The notes beneath the pieces were generated by a model. The model was not told the DNA's origin and did not search any database. It saw nothing but the letters and a program-made list of their open reading frames with translations. From the NCBI GenBank assembly GCA_036971475.1, contig JBAIZL010000008.1, positions 31,943,712 to 32,007,711 on the forward strand: 64,000 nucleotides of DNA, written 5' to 3'. A program made the position numbers and the translations under genes. Source of the stretch: Prosapia bicincta. Taxonomy: Eukaryota > Arthropoda > Insecta > Hemiptera > Cercopidae. Positions 50,951-64,000 of the stretch are shown here, in pieces. Within the stretch, counting starts at the first letter, position 1. Every line of letters begins with the position of its first letter.

Positions 50951-53900
50951 AGCACTTATTCAAGCAATGTTTGTAGTCATGTCATTGAGAGAGGTGTTCC
51001 CCCGCTATTCCGACGTCAGAGCTAATTGCACATATTCAAGCAATGTTTGTAGTCATGTCACTGAGAGATGTGTCCCCACGCTATTCCGACGTCAGAGCTA
51101 ATTGCACATATTCAAGCAATGTTTGTAGTCAAGTGACTGAGAGAGGTGTTCCCCGCTATTCCGACGTCAGAGCTAATAGCACTTATTCAAGCAATGTTTG
51201 TAGTCAAGTGACTGAGAGAGGTGTTCCCCCGCTATTCCGACGTCAGAGCTAATTGCACATATTCAAACAATGTTTGAGGTCAAGTGACTGAGAGAGGTGT
51301 TCCCCCGCTATTCCGACGTCAGTGCTAATTGCACATATTCAAGCAATGTTTGTAGTCAAGTGACTGAGAGAGGTGTTCCCCCGCTATTCCGACGTCAGAG
51401 CTAATAGCACTTATTCAAGCAATGTTTGTAGTCAAGTGACTGAGAGATGTGTTCCCCGCTATTCCGACGTCAGAGCTAATTGCACATATTCAAGCAATGT
51501 TTGTAGTCATGTCACTGAGAGATGTGTCCCCCCGCTATTCCGACGTCAGAGCTAATTGCACTTATTCAAGCAATGTTTGTAGTCATGTCACTGAGAGAGG
51601 TGTTCCCCCGCTATTCCGACGTCAGAGCTAATTGCACATATTCAAGCAATGTTTGTAGTCATGTCACTGAGAGAGGTGTTCCCCCGCTATTCCGACGTCA
51701 GAGCTAATTGCACATATTCAAGCAATGTTTGTAGTCATGTCACTGAGAGATGTGTCCCCCCGCTATTCCGACGTCAGAGCTAATTGCACTTATTCAAGCA
51801 ATGTTTGTAGTCATGTCACTGAGAGAGGTGTTACCCCGCTATTCCGACGTCAGAGCTAATTGCACATATTCAAGCAATGTTTGTAGTCATGTCACTGAGA
51901 GATGTGTCCCCCCGCTATTCCGACGTCAGAGCTAATTGCACTTATTCAAGCAATGTTTGTAGTCATGTCACTGAGAGATGTGTCCCCACGCTATTCCGAC
52001 GTCAGAGCTAATTGCACATATTCAAGCAATGTTTGTAGTCAAGTGACTGAGAGTGGTGTTCCCCCGCTATTCCGACGTCAGAGCTAATAGCACTTATTCA
52101 AGCAATGTTTGTAGTCAAGTGACTGAGAGAGGTGATCCCCCGCTATTCCGACGTCAGAGCTAATTGCACATATTCAAGCAATGTTTGTAGTCAAGTGACT
52201 GAGAGAGGTGTTCCCCCGCTATTCCGACGTCAGAGCTAATTGCACATATTCAAGCAATGTTTGTAGTCAAGTGACTGAGAGAGGTGTTCCCCCGCTATTC
52301 CGACGTCAGAGCTAATAGCACTTATTCAAGCAATGTTTGTAGTCAAGTGACAGAGATGTGTTCCCCCGCTATTCCGACGTCAGAGCTAATTGCACATATT
52401 CAAGCAATGTTTGTAGTCATGTCACTGAGAGATGTGTCCCCCCGCTATTCCGACGTCAGAGCTAATTGCACTTATTCAAGCAATGTTTGTAGTCATGTCA
52501 CTGAGAGAGGTGTTCCCCCGCTATTCCGACGTCAGAGCTAATTGCACTTATTCAAGCAATGTTTGTAGTCATGTCACTGAGAGAGGTGTTCCCCCGCTAT
52601 TCCGACGTCAGAGCTAATTGCACATATTCAAGCAATGTTTGTAGTCAAGTGACTGAGAGAGGTGTTCCCCCGCTATTCCGACGTCAGAGCTAATAGCACT
52701 TATTCAAGCAATGTTTGTAGTCATGTCACTGAGAGATGTGTCCCCCCGCTATTCCGACGTCAGAGCTAATTGCACTTATTCAAGCAATGTTTGTAGTCAA
52801 GTGACTGAGAGAGGTGTTCCCCCGCTATTCCGACGTCAGAGCTAATAGCACATATTCAAGCAATGTTTGTAGTCATGTCACTGAGAGAGGTGTTCCCCCG
52901 CTATTCCGACGTCAGAGCTAATTGCACATATTCAAGCAATGTTTGTAGTCAAGTGACTGAGAGAGGTGTTCCCCCGCTATTCCGACGTCAGAGCTAATAG
53001 CACTTATTCAAGCAATGTTTGTAGTCAAGTGACTGAGAGATGTGTTCCCCCGCTATTCCGACGTCAGAGCTAATTGCACATATTCAAGCAATGTTTGTAG
53101 TCATGTCACTGAGAGATGTGTCCCCCCGCTATTCCGACGTCAGAGCTAATTGCACTTATTCAAGCAATGTTTGTAGTCATGTCACTGAGAGAGGTGTTCC
53201 CCCGCTATTCCGACGTCAGAGCTAATTGCACATATTCAAGCAATGTTTGTAGTCATGTCACTGAGAGATGTGTCCCCCCGCTATTCCGACGTCAGAGCTA
53301 ATTGCACTTATTCAAGCAATGTTTGTAGTCAAGTGACTGAGAGATGTGTTCCCCCGCTATTCCGACGTGAGAGCTAATTGCACATATTCAAGCAATGTTT
53401 GTAGTCATGTCACTGAGAGATGTGTCCCCCCGCTATTCCGACGTCAGAGCTAATTGCACTTATTCAAGCAATGTTTGTAGTCATGTCACTGAGAGATGTG
53501 TTCCCCCGCTATTCCGACGTCAGAGCTAATTGCACATATTCAAGCAATGTTTGTAGTCATGTCACTGAGAGATGTGTCCCCCCGCTATTCCGACGTCAGA
53601 GCTAATTGCACTTATTCAAGCAATGTTTGTAGTCATGTCACTGAGAGAGGTGTTCCCCCGCTATTCCGACGTCAGAGCTAATTGCACATATTCAAGCAAT
53701 GTTTGTAGTCAAGTGACTGAGAGAGGTGTTCCCCCGCTATTCCGACGTCAGAGCTAATTGCACTTATTCAAGCAATGTTTGTAGTCATGTCACTGAGAGA
53801 GGTGTTCCCCCGCTATTCCGACGTCAGAGCTAATTGCACTTATTCAAGCAATGTTTGTAGTCATGTCACTGAGAGAGGTGTTCCCCCGCTATTCCGACGT

Positions 53901-54399
53901 CAGAGCTAATTGCACATATTCAAGCAATGTTTGTAGTCAAGTAACTGAGAGAGGTGTTCCCCCGCTATTCCGACGTCAGAGCTAATTGCACTTATTCAAG
54001 CAATGTTTGTAGTCATGTCACTGAGAGAGGTGTTCCCCCGCTATTCCGACGTCAGAGCTAATTGCACATATTCAAGCAATGTTTGTAGTCAAGTGACTGA
54101 GAGAGGTGTTCCCCCGCTATTCCGACGTCAGAGCTAATAGCACTTATTCAAGCAATGTTTGTAGTCAAGTGACTGAGAGAGGTGTTCCCCCGCTATTCCG
54201 ACGTCAGAGCTAATTGCACATATTCAAGCAATGTTTGTAGTCAAGTGACTGAGAGAGGTGTTCCCCCGCTATTCCGACGTCAGAGCTAATTGCACATATT
54301 CATGCAATGTTTGTAGTCAAGTGACTGAGAGAGGTGTTCCCCCGCTATTCCGACGTCAGAGCTAATAGCACTTATTCAAGCAATGTTTGTAGTCAAGTG

Positions 54400-57047
54400 A
54401 CTGAGAGAGGTGTTCCCCCGCTATTCCGACGTCAGAGCTAATTGCACATATTCAAGCAATGTTTGTAGTCAAGTGACTGAGAGAGGTGTTCCCCCGCTAT
54501 TCCGACGTCAGAGCTAATTGCACTTATTCAAGCAATGTTTGTAGTCAAGTGACTGAGAGAGGTGTTCCCCCGCTATTCCGACGTCAGAGCTAATTGCACT
54601 TATCAAGCAATGTTTGTAGTCAAGTGACTGAGAGAGGTGTTCCCCCGCTATTCCGACGTCAGAGCTAATTGCACTTATTCAAGCAATGTTTGTAGTCAAG
54701 TGACTGAGAGAGGTGTTCCGCCGCTATTCCGACGTCAGAGCTAATTGCACTTATTCAAGCAATGTTTGTAGTCATGTCACTGAGAGTGGTGTCCCCCGAT
54801 ATTCCGACGTCTAGGCTAATAGCACGTGTTCAAGCAATGTTTGTAGTCAAGTGACTGAGAGAGGTGTTCCCCCGCTATTTCGACGTCAGAGCTAATTGCA
54901 CTTATTCAAGCAATGTTTGTAGTCATGTCACTGAGAGAGGTGTTCCCCCGCTATTCCGACGTCCAGGCTAATTGCACTTATTCAAGCAATGTTTGTAGTC
55001 ATGTCACTGAGAGAGGTGTTCCCCAACTATTCCGACGTCAGAGCTAATTGCACATATTCAAGCAATGTTTGTAGTCAAGTGACTGAGAGAGGTGTTCCCC
55101 CGCTATTCCGACGTCTAGGCTAATAGCACTTATTCAAGCAATGTTTGTAGTCAAGTGACTGAGAGAGGTGTTCCCCCGCTATTCCGACGTCAGAGCTAAT
55201 TGCACTTATTCAAGCAATGTTTGTAGTCAAGTGACTGAGAGAGGTGTTCCCCCGCTATTCCGACGTCAGAGCTAATAGCACTTATTCAAGCAATGTTTGT
55301 AGTCATGTCACTGAGAGATGTGTTCCCCCGCTATTCCGACGTCAGAGCTAATTGCACATATTCAAGCAATGTTTGTAGTCAAGTGACTGAGAGAGGTGTT
55401 CCCCCGCTATTCCGACGTCAGAGCTAATTGCACATATTCAAGCAATGTTTGTAGTCAAGTGACTGAGAGAGGTGTTCCCCCGCTATTCCGACGTCAGAGC
55501 TAATTGCACTTATTCAAGCAATGTTTGTAGTCAAGTGACTGAGAGAGGTGTTCCCCCGCTATTCCGACGTCAGAGCTAATTGCACTTATCAAGCAATGTT
55601 TGTAGTCAAGTGACTGAGAGAGGTGTTCCCCCGCTATTCCGACGTCAGAGCTAATTGCACTTATTCAAGCAATGTTTGTAGTCAAGTGACTGAGAGAGGT
55701 GTTCCGCCGCTATTCCGACGTCAGAGCTAATTGCACTTATTCAAGCAATGTTTGTAGTCAAGTGACTGAGAGAGGTGTTCCCCCGCTATTCCGACGTCAG
55801 AGCTAATAGCACTTATTCAAGCAATGTTTGTAGTCATGTCACTGAGAGATGTGTTCCCCCGCTATTCCGACGTCAGAGCTAATTGCACATATTCAAGCAA
55901 TGTTTGTAGTCAAGTGACTGAGAGAGGTGTTTCCCCGCTATTCCGACGTCAGAGCTAATTGCACATATTCAAGCAATGTTTGTAGTCAAGTGACTGAGAG
56001 AGGTGTTCCCCCGCTATTCCGACGTCAGAGCTAATTGCACTTATTCAAGCAATGTTTGTAGTCAAGTGACTGAGAGAGGTGTTCCCCCGCTATTCCGACG
56101 TCAGAGCTAATTGCACTTATCAAGCAATGTTTGTAGTCAAGTGACTGAGAGAGGTGTTCCCCCGCTATTCCGACGTCAGAGCTAATTGCACTTATTCAAG
56201 CAATGTTTGTAGTCAAGTGACTGAGAGAGGTGTTCCGCCGCTATTCCGACGTCAGAGCTAATTGCACTTATTCAAGCAATGTTTGTAGTCATGTCACTGA
56301 GAGTGGTGTCCCCCGATATTCCGATGTCTAGGCTAATAGCACGTGTTCAAGCAATGTTTGTAGTCAAGTGACTGAGAGAGGTGTTCCCCCGCTATTTCGA
56401 CGTCAGAGCTAATTGCACTTATTCAAGCAATGTTTGTAGTCATGTCACTGAGAGAGGTGTTCCCCCGCTATTCCGACGTCCAGGCTAATTGCACTTATTC
56501 AAGCAATGTTTGTAGTCATGTCACTGAGAGAGGTGTTCCCCAACTATTCCGACGTCAGAGCTAATTGCACATATTCAAGCAATGTTTGTAGTCAAGTGAC
56601 TGAGAGAGGTGTTCCCCCGCTATTCCGACGTCTAGGCTAATAGCACTTATTCAAGCAATTTTTGTAGTCAAGTGACTGAGAGAGGTGTTCCCCCGCTATT
56701 CCGACGTCAGAGCTAATTGCACTTATTCAAGCAATGTTTGTAGTCAAGTGACTGAGAGAGGTGTTCCCCCGCTATTCCGACGTCAGAGCTAATAGCACTT
56801 ATTCAAGCAATGTTTGTAGTCATGTCACTGAGAGATGTGTTCCCCCGCTATTCCGACGTCAGAGCTAATTGCACATATTCAAGCAATGTTTGTAGTCAAG
56901 TGACTGAGAGAGGTGTTCCCCCGCTATTCCGACGTCAGAGCTAATTGCACATATTCAAGCAATGTTTGTAGTCAAGTGACTGAGAGAGGTGTTCCCCCGC
57001 TATTCCGACGTCAGAGCTAATTGCACTTATTCAAGCAATGTTTGTAG
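54400..57047. repeat. 1,517-bp higher-order duplication in the 76-bp satellite
   Basis: About 54400-55530 matches 55917-57047 at an offset of 1,517 bp (20 x 76 minus 3). Shared private marks are CTTATCAAGC, GTTCCGCCGC, CCCCCGATATTCC, AGCACGTGTTC, GCTATTTCGACG, CGTCCAGGCTAATTGC and CCCCAACTATTCC. Inside it, about 55311-55740 matches 55842-56271 at 531 bp. A third copy of the AGCACGTGTTC segment lies at about 60168-60590. Confidence 0.85.
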
Positions 57048-57189
57048 TCATGTCACTGACAGAGGTGTTCCCCCGCTATTCCGACGTCAGAGCTAATAGC
57101 ACTTATTCAAGCAATGTTTGTAGTCAAGTGACTGAGAGAGGTGTTCCCCCGCTATTCCGACGTCAGAGCTAATTGCACTTATTCAAGCA

Positions 57190-59010
57190 ATGTTTGTAGT
57201 CATGTCACTGAGAGATGTGTCCCCCCGCTATTCCGACGTCAGAGCTAATTGCACATATTCAAGCAATGTTTGTAGTCAAGTGACTGAGAGAGGTGTTCCC
57301 CCGCTATTCCGACGTCAGAGCTAATTGCACTTATTCAGGCAATGTTTGTAGTCATGTCACTGAGAGAGGTGTTCCCCAGCTATTCCGACGTCAGAGCTAA
57401 TTGCACATATTCAAGCAATGTTTGTAGTCATGTCACTGAGAGATGTGTCCCCCCGCTATTCCGACGTCAGAGCTAATTGCACATATTCAAGCAATGTTTG
57501 TAGTCAAGTGACTGAGAGAGGTGTTCCCCCGCTATTCCGACGTCAGAGCTAATTGCACCTATTCAAGCAATGTTTGTAGTCAAGTGACTGAGAGAGGTGT
57601 TCCCCAGCTATTCCGACGTCAGAGCTAATTGCACATATTCAATCAATGTTTGTAGTCATGTCACTGACAGAGGTGTCCCCCCGCTATTCCGACGTCAGAG
57701 CTAATTGCACATATTCAAGCAATGTTTGTAGTCATGTCACTGACAGAGGTGTTCCCCAGCTATTCCGACGTCAGAGCTAATTGCACATATTCAAGCAATG
57801 TTTGTAGTCAAGTGACTGAGAGAGGTGTCCCCCCGCTATTCCGACGTCAGAGCTAATAGCACATATTCAAGCAATGTTTGTAGTCAAGTGACTGAGAGAG
57901 GTGTTCCCCCGCTATTCCGACGTCAGAGCTAATTGCACATATTCAAGCAATGTTTGTAGTCATGTCACTGAGAGATGTGTCCCCCCGCTATTCCGACGTC
58001 AGAGCTAATTGCACATATTCAAGCAATGTTTGTAGTCAAGTGACTGAGAGAGGTGTTCACCCGCTATTCCGACGTCAGAGCTAATTGCACTTATTCAAGC
58101 AATGTTTGTAGTCATGTCACTGAGAGATGTGTCCCCCCGCTATTCCGACGTCAGAGCTAATTGCACATATTCAAGCAATGTTTGTAGTCAAGTGACTGAG
58201 AGAGGTGTTCCCCCGCTATTCCGACGTCAGAGCTAATTGCACTTATTCAGGCAATGTTTGTAGTCATGTCACTGAGAGAGGTGTTCCCCAGCTATTCCGA
58301 CGTCAGAGCTAATTGCACATATTCAAGCAATGTTTGTAGTCATGTCACTGAGAGATGTGTCCCCCCGCTATTCCGACGTCAGAGCTAATTGCACATATTC
58401 AAGCAATGTTTGTAGTCAAGTGACTGAGAGAGGTGTTCCCCCGCTATTCCGACGTCAGAGCTAATTGCACCTATTCAAGCAATGTTTGTAGTCAAGTGAC
58501 TGAGAGAGGTGTTCCCCAGCTATTCCGACGTCAGAGCTAATTGCACATATTCAATCAATGTTTGTAGTCATGTCACTGACAGAGGTGTCCCCCCGCTTTT
58601 CCGACGTCAGAGCTAATTGCACATATTCAAGCAATGTTTGTAGTCATGTCACTGACAGAGGTGTTCCCCAGCTATTCCGACGTCAGAGCTAATTGCACAT
58701 ATTCAAGCAATGTTTGTAGTCAAGTGACTGAGAGAGGTGTCCCTCCGCTATTCCGACGTCAGAGCTAATAGCACATATTCAAGCAATGTTTGTAGTCAAG
58801 TGACTGAGAGAGGTGTTCCCCCGCTATTCCGACGTCAGAGCTAATTGCACATATTCAAGCAATGTTTGTAGTCATGTCACTGAGAGATGTGTCCCCCCGC
58901 TATTCCGACGTCAGAGCTAATTGCACATATTCAAGCAATGTTTGTAGTCAAGTGACTGAGAGAGGTGTTCACCCGCTATTCCGACGTCAGAGCTAATTGC
59001 ACATATTCAA
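57190..59010. repeat. 912-bp (12-unit) tandem duplication in the 76-bp satellite
   Basis: About 57190-58100 is repeated at 58102-59010, exactly 12 units apart. Shared marks are TTATTCAGGCAATG (57331, 58243), GCACCTATTC, ATTCAATCAATG and GTTCACCCGC. Few differences are visible (CGCTATTCC versus CGCTTTTCC near 58598; CCCCCGC versus CCCTCCGC near 58742). A partial third copy starts near 60915 (TTATTCAGG at 61053). Confidence 0.87.
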
Positions 59011-62000
59011 GCAATGTTTGTAGTCATGTCACTGAGAGATGTGTCCCCCCGCTATTCCGACGTCAGAGCTAATTGCACATATTCAAGCAATGTTTGTAGT
59101 CAAGTGACTGAGAGAGGTGTTCCCCCGCTATTCCGACGTCAGAGCTAATTGCACTTATTCAAGCAATGTTTGTAGTCAAGTGACTGTGAGAGGTGTTCCC
59201 CCGCTATTCCGACGTCTAGGCTAATAGCACTTATTCAAGCAATGTTTGTAGTCAAGTGACTGAGAGATGTGTCCCCCCGCTATTCCGACGTCAGAGCTAA
59301 TTGCACATATTCAAGCAATGTTTGTAGTCAAGTGACTGAGAGAGGTGTTCCCCCGCTATTCCGACGTCAGAGCTAATTGCACTTATTCAAGCAATGTTTG
59401 TAGTCAAGTGACTGAGAGAGGTGTTCCCCCGCTATTCCGACGTCAGAGCTAATTGCACATATTCAAGCAATGTTTGTAGTCAAGTGACTGAGAGAGGTGT
59501 TCCCCCGCTATTCCGACGTCAGAGCTAATTGCACTTATTCAAGCAATGTTTGTAGTCAAGTGACTGAGAGAGGTGTTCCCCCGCTATTCCGACGTCAGAG
59601 CTAATTGCACATATTCAAGCAATGTTTGTAGTCAAGTGACTGAGAGAGGTGTTCCCCCGCTATTCCGACGTCAGAGCTAATTGCACTTATCAAGCAATGT
59701 TTGTAGTCAAGTGACTGAGAGAGGTGTTCCCCCGCTATTCCGACGTCAGAGCTAATTGCACTTATTCAAGCAATGTTTGTAGTCAAGTGACTGAGAGAGG
59801 TGTTCCCCCGCTATTCCGACGTCAGAGCTAATTGCACTTATTCAAGCAATGTTTGTAGTCAAGTGACTGAGAGATGTGTTCCCCCGCTATTCCGACGTCA
59901 GAGCTAATTGCACATATTCAAGCAATGTTTGTAGTCATGTCACTGAGAGATGTGTCCCCCCGCTATTCCGACGTCAGAGCTAATTGCACTTATTCAAGCA
60001 ATGTTTGTAGTCATGTCACTGAGAGAGGTGTTCCCCCGCTATTCCGACGTCAGAGCTAATTGCACATATTCAAGCAATGTTTGTAGTCAAGTGACTGAGA
60101 GAGGTGTTCCCCCGCTATTCCGACGTCAGAGCTAATTGCACTTATTCAAGCAATGTTTGTAGTCATGTCACTGAGAGTGGTGTCCCCCGATATTCCGACG
60201 TCTAGGCTAATAGCACGTGTTCAAGCAATGTTTGTAGTCAAGTGACTGAGAGAGGTGTTCCCCCGCTATTTCGACGTCAGAGCTAATTGCACTTATTCAA
60301 GCAATGTTTGTAGTCATGTCACTGAGAGAGGTGTTCCCCCGCTATTCCGACGTCCAGGCTAATTGCACTTATTCAAGCAATGTTTGTAGTCATGTCACTG
60401 AGAGGGGTGTTCCCCAACTATTCCGACGTCAGAGCTAATTGCACATATTCAAGCAATGTTTGTAGTCAAGTGACTGAGAGAGGTGTTCCCCCGCTATTCC
60501 GACGTCTAGGCTAATAGCACTTATTCAAGCAATGTTTGTAGTCAAGTGACTGAGAGAGGTGTTCCCCCGCTATTCCGACGTCAGAGCTAATTGCACATAT
60601 TCAAGCAATGTTTGAGGTCAAGTGACTGAGAGAGGTGTTCCCCCGCTATTCCAACGTCAGTGCTAATTGCACATATTCAAGCAATGTTTGTAGTCAAGTG
60701 ACTGAGAGAGGTGTTCCCCCGCTATTCCGACGTCAGAGCTAATAGCACTTATTCAAGCAATGTTTGTAGTCATGTCACTGAGAGAGGTGTTCCCCCGCTA
60801 TTCCGACGTCAGAGCTAATTGCACATATTCAAGCAATGTTTGTAGTCAAGTGACTGAGAGAGGTGTTCCCCCGCTATTCCGACGTCAGAGCTAATTGCAC
60901 TTATTCAAGCAATGTTTGTAGTCATGTCACTGAGAGATGTGTCCCCCCGCTATTCCGACGTCAGAGCTAATTGCACATATTCAAGCAATGTTTGTAGTCA
61001 AGTGACTGAGAGAGGTGTTCCCCCGCTATTCCGACGTCAGAGCTAATTGCACTTATTCAGGCAATGTTTGTAGTCATGTCACTGAGAGAGGTGTTCCCCA
61101 GCTATTCCGACGTCAGAGCTAATTGCACATATTCAAGCAATGTTTGTAGTCATGTCACTGAGAGATGTGTCCCCCCGCTATTCCGACGTCAGAGCTAATT
61201 GCACATATTCAAGCATCGTTTGTAGTCAAGTGACTGAGAGAGGTGTTCCCCCGCTATTCCGACGTCAGAGCTAATTGCACCTATTCAAGCAATGTTTGTA
61301 GTCAAGTGACTGAGAGAGGTGTTCCCCAGCTATTCCGACGTCAGAGCTAATTGCACATATTCAAGCAATGTTTGTAGTCAAGTGACTGAGAGAGGTGTTC
61401 CCCAGCTATTCCGACGTCAGAGCTAATTGCACTTATTCAAGCAATGTTTGTAGTTAAGTGACTGAGAGAAGTGTCCCCCCGCTATTCCGACGTCAGAGCT
61501 AATTGCACATATTCAAGCAATGTTTGTAGTAAAGTGACTGAGAGAGGTGTTCCCCCGCTATTCCGACGTCAGAGCTAATTGCACATATTCAAGCAATGTT
61601 TGTAGTCAAGTGACTGAGAGAGGTGTTCCCCCGCTATTCCGACGTCAGAGCTAATAGCACTTATTCAAGCAATGTTTGTAGTCATGTCACTGAGAGAGGT
61701 GTTCCCCAGCAATTCCGACGTCAGAGCTAATTGCACATATTCAAGCAATGTTTGTAGTCATGTCACTGAGAGATGTGTCCCCCCGCTATTCCGACGTCAG
61801 AGCTAATTGCACATATTCAAGCAATGTTTGTAGTCAAGTGACTGAGAGAGGTGTTCCCCCGCTATTCCGACGTCAGAGCTAATTGCACATATTCAAGCAA
61901 TGTTTGTAGTCAAGTGACTGAGAGAGGTGTTCCCCCGCTATTCCGAAGTCAGAGCTAATAGCACTTATTCAAGCAATGTTTGTAGTCATGTCACTGAGAG

Positions 62001-64000
62001 AGGTGTTCCCCCGCTATTCCGACGTCAGAGCTAATTGCACATATTCAAGCAATGTTTGTAGTCAAGTGACTGAGAGAGGTGTTCCCCCGCTATTCCGACG
62101 TCAGAGCTAATTGCACATATTCAAGCAATGTTTGTCGTCAAGTGACTGAGAGAGGTGTTCCCCCGCTATTCCGACGTCAGAGCTAATTGCACATATTCAA
62201 GCAATGTTTGTAGTCAAGTGACTGAGAGAGGTGTTCCCCCGCTATTCCGACGTCAGAGCTAATAGCACTTATTCAAGCAATGTTTGTAGTCATGTCACTG
62301 AGAGAGGTGTTCCCCAGCAATTCCGACGTCAGAGCTAATTGCACATATTCAAGCAATGTTTGTAGTCATGTCACTGAGAGATGTGTCCCCCCGCTATTCC
62401 GACGTCAGAGCTAATTGCACATATTCAAGCAATGTTTGTAGTCAAGTGCCTGAGAGAGGTGTTCCCCCGCTATTCCGACGTCAGAGCTAATTGCACATAT
62501 TCAAGCAATGTTTGTAGTCATGTCACTGAGAGAGGTGTTCCCCCGCTATTCCGACGTCTAGGCTAATTGCACATATTCAAGCAATGTTTGTAGTCATGTC
62601 ACTGAGAGAGGTGTTCCCCCGCTATTCCGACGTCAGAGCTAATTGCACATATTCAAGCAATGTTTGTAGTCAAGTGACTGAGAGAGGTGTTCCCCCGCTA
62701 TTCCGACGTCTAGGCTAATTGCACATATTCAAGCAATGTTTGTAGTCAAGTGACTGAGAGAGGTGTTTCCCCGCTATTCCGACGTCAGAGCTAATTGCAC
62801 TTATTCAAGCAATGTTTGTAGTCAAGTGACTGAGAGAGGTGTTCCCCCGCTATTCCGACGTCAGAGCTAATTGCACTTATTCAAGCAATGTTTGTAGTCA
62901 TGTCACTGAGAGATGTGTCCCCCCGCTAATCCGACGTCAGAGCTAATTGCACATATTCAAGCAATGTTTGTAGTCAAGTGACTGAGAGAGGTGTTCCCCC
63001 GCTATTCCGACGTCAGAGCTAATTGCACTTATTCAAGCAATGTTTGTAGTCATGTCACTGAGAGAGGTGTTCCCCAGCTATTCCGACGTCAGAGCTAATT
63101 GCACATATTCAAGCAATGTTTGTAGTCATGTCACTGAGAGATGTGTCCCCCCGCTATTCCGACGTCAGAGCTAATTGCACTTATTCAAGCAATATTTGTA
63201 GTCAAGTGACTGAGAGAGGTGTTCCCCCGCTATTCCGACGTCAGAGCTAATTGCACATATTCAAGCAATGTTTGTAGTCAAGTGACTGAGAGAGGTGTTC
63301 CCCCGCTATTCCGACGTCAGAGCTAATTGCACATATTCAAGCAATGTTTGTAGTCAAGTGACTGAGAGAGGTGTCCCCCCGCTATTCCGACGTCAGAGTT
63401 AATTGCACTTATTCAAGCAATGTTTGTAGTCATGTCACTGGTAGAGGTGTCCCCCGCTATTCCGACGTCAGAGCTAATTGCACATATTCAAGCAATGTTT
63501 GTAGTCAAGTGACTGAGAGATGTGTCCCCCCGCTATTCCGACGTCAGAGCTAATTGCACATATTCAAGCAATGTTTGTAGTCAAGTGACTGAGAGAGGTG
63601 TTCCCCCGCTATTCCGACGTCAGAGCTAATTGCACATATTCAAGCAATGTTTGTAGTCGAGTCACTGAGAGAGGTGTTCCCCCGCTATTCCGACGTCAGA
63701 GCTAATTGCACATATTCAAGCAATGTTTGTAGTCAAGTGACTGAGAGATGTGTCCCCTCGCTATTCCGACGTCAGAGCTAATTGCACTTATTCAAGCAAT
63801 GTTTGTAGTCAAGTGACTGAGAGAGGTGTTCCTCCGCTATTCCGACGTCAGAGCTAATTGCACTTATTCAAGCAATGTTTGTAGTCAAGTGACTGAGAGA
63901 GGTGTTCCCCCGCCATTCCGACATCAGAGCTAATTGCACTTATTCAAGCAATGTTTGTAGTCAAGTGACTGAGAGAGGTGTTCCCCCTCTATTCCGACGT

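Larger units (their letters stand above)
46234..64000. repeat. 76-bp satellite array, about 234 units, right end outside window
   Basis: The unit consists of GCAATGTTTGTAGTC, then A(A/T)GT(G/C)AC, TGAGAGAGGTGTTCC, CCCGCTATTCCGACGTC, AGAGCTAATTGCAC and TTATTCAA. Variable sites are AAGTGAC/ATGTCAC, GAGGTGTTCC/GATGTGTCCC, the C-run length, CCAGCTATTCC/CCCGCTATTCC, CAGAGCTAATTGC/CTAGGCTAATAGC and CACTTATTC/CACATATTC. Units are 75-78 bp because of C-run slippage and CTTATCAAG deletions. The ORFs of 60-85 codons here are by-products. No interspersed elements were seen. The unit shares no obvious homology with the 73-bp satellite. Confidence 0.97.

Noticed and set aside
46617..63553. About 20 plus-strand ORFs of 60-85 codons in the 76-bp satellite
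   Set aside because: Frame rotation through a 76-bp satellite. The peptides are permutations of one another.

Overview
This window is non-coding, repeat-dominated eukaryotic (almost certainly metazoan) nuclear DNA. I found no intact conventional gene, operon, rRNA, CRISPR array or prokaryotic signal. Roughly 51 of the 64 kb is tandem repeat. The rest is AT-rich single-copy-looking DNA holding a broken Penelope-like retroelement (GIY-YIG end), a long CA microsatellite, a degenerate tRNA-like stretch and a few unrecognised short ORFs. The PLE relic, the microsatellites and the satellite organisation suggest an invertebrate animal. I cannot name the species from sequence alone.

Layout: (1) 1-24178, a 73-bp satellite of about 331 units, running off the left edge and built of nested multi-kb higher-order duplications. 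(2) 24179-25357, unique AT-rich DNA. (3) 25358-26473, a 45-bp array of about 24.5 copies. (4) 26474-28061, unique, with a tRNA-like relic. (5) 28062-30599, a 122-bp array of about 21 units with a 692-bp higher-order duplication and two subfamilies. (6) 30600-32814, unique, with a poly-C run and a low-confidence ORF. (7) 32815-33123, a CA microsatellite. (8) 33124-36790, unique, with a small hammerhead-like inverted-repeat motif and a low-confidence ORF. (9) 36791-37283, an 18-bp minisatellite of about 27 copies. (10) 37284-40081, unique, with the PLE relic on the minus strand at 37677-38300. (11) 40082-42081, a 111-bp array of 18 copies, each with a hairpin. (12) 42082-42713, unique. (13) 42714-45786, a 42-bp array of about 73 copies. 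(14) 45787-46233, unique. (15) 46234-64000, a 76-bp satellite of about 234 units, running off the right edge.

The long ORFs in the 45-, 42- and 18-bp arrays exist because the unit length is a multiple of three and the unit lacks stop codons. In the 42-bp array all three forward frames are open. I treat these as arithmetic by-products, with the 42-bp array (a 1050-codon uninterrupted frame) as the only one worth an expression test.

The most informative features are: the number of unrelated tandem families packed into one locus; the nested, nearly identical higher-order duplications in both flanking satellites; the linked two-state sequence variants in the 76-bp satellite; the PLE relic; and the hairpin-bearing 111-bp array lying 5' of that relic in its own orientation. 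Two large satellites flanking a repeat-rich core fits pericentromeric or subtelomeric heterochromatin, but that is inference.
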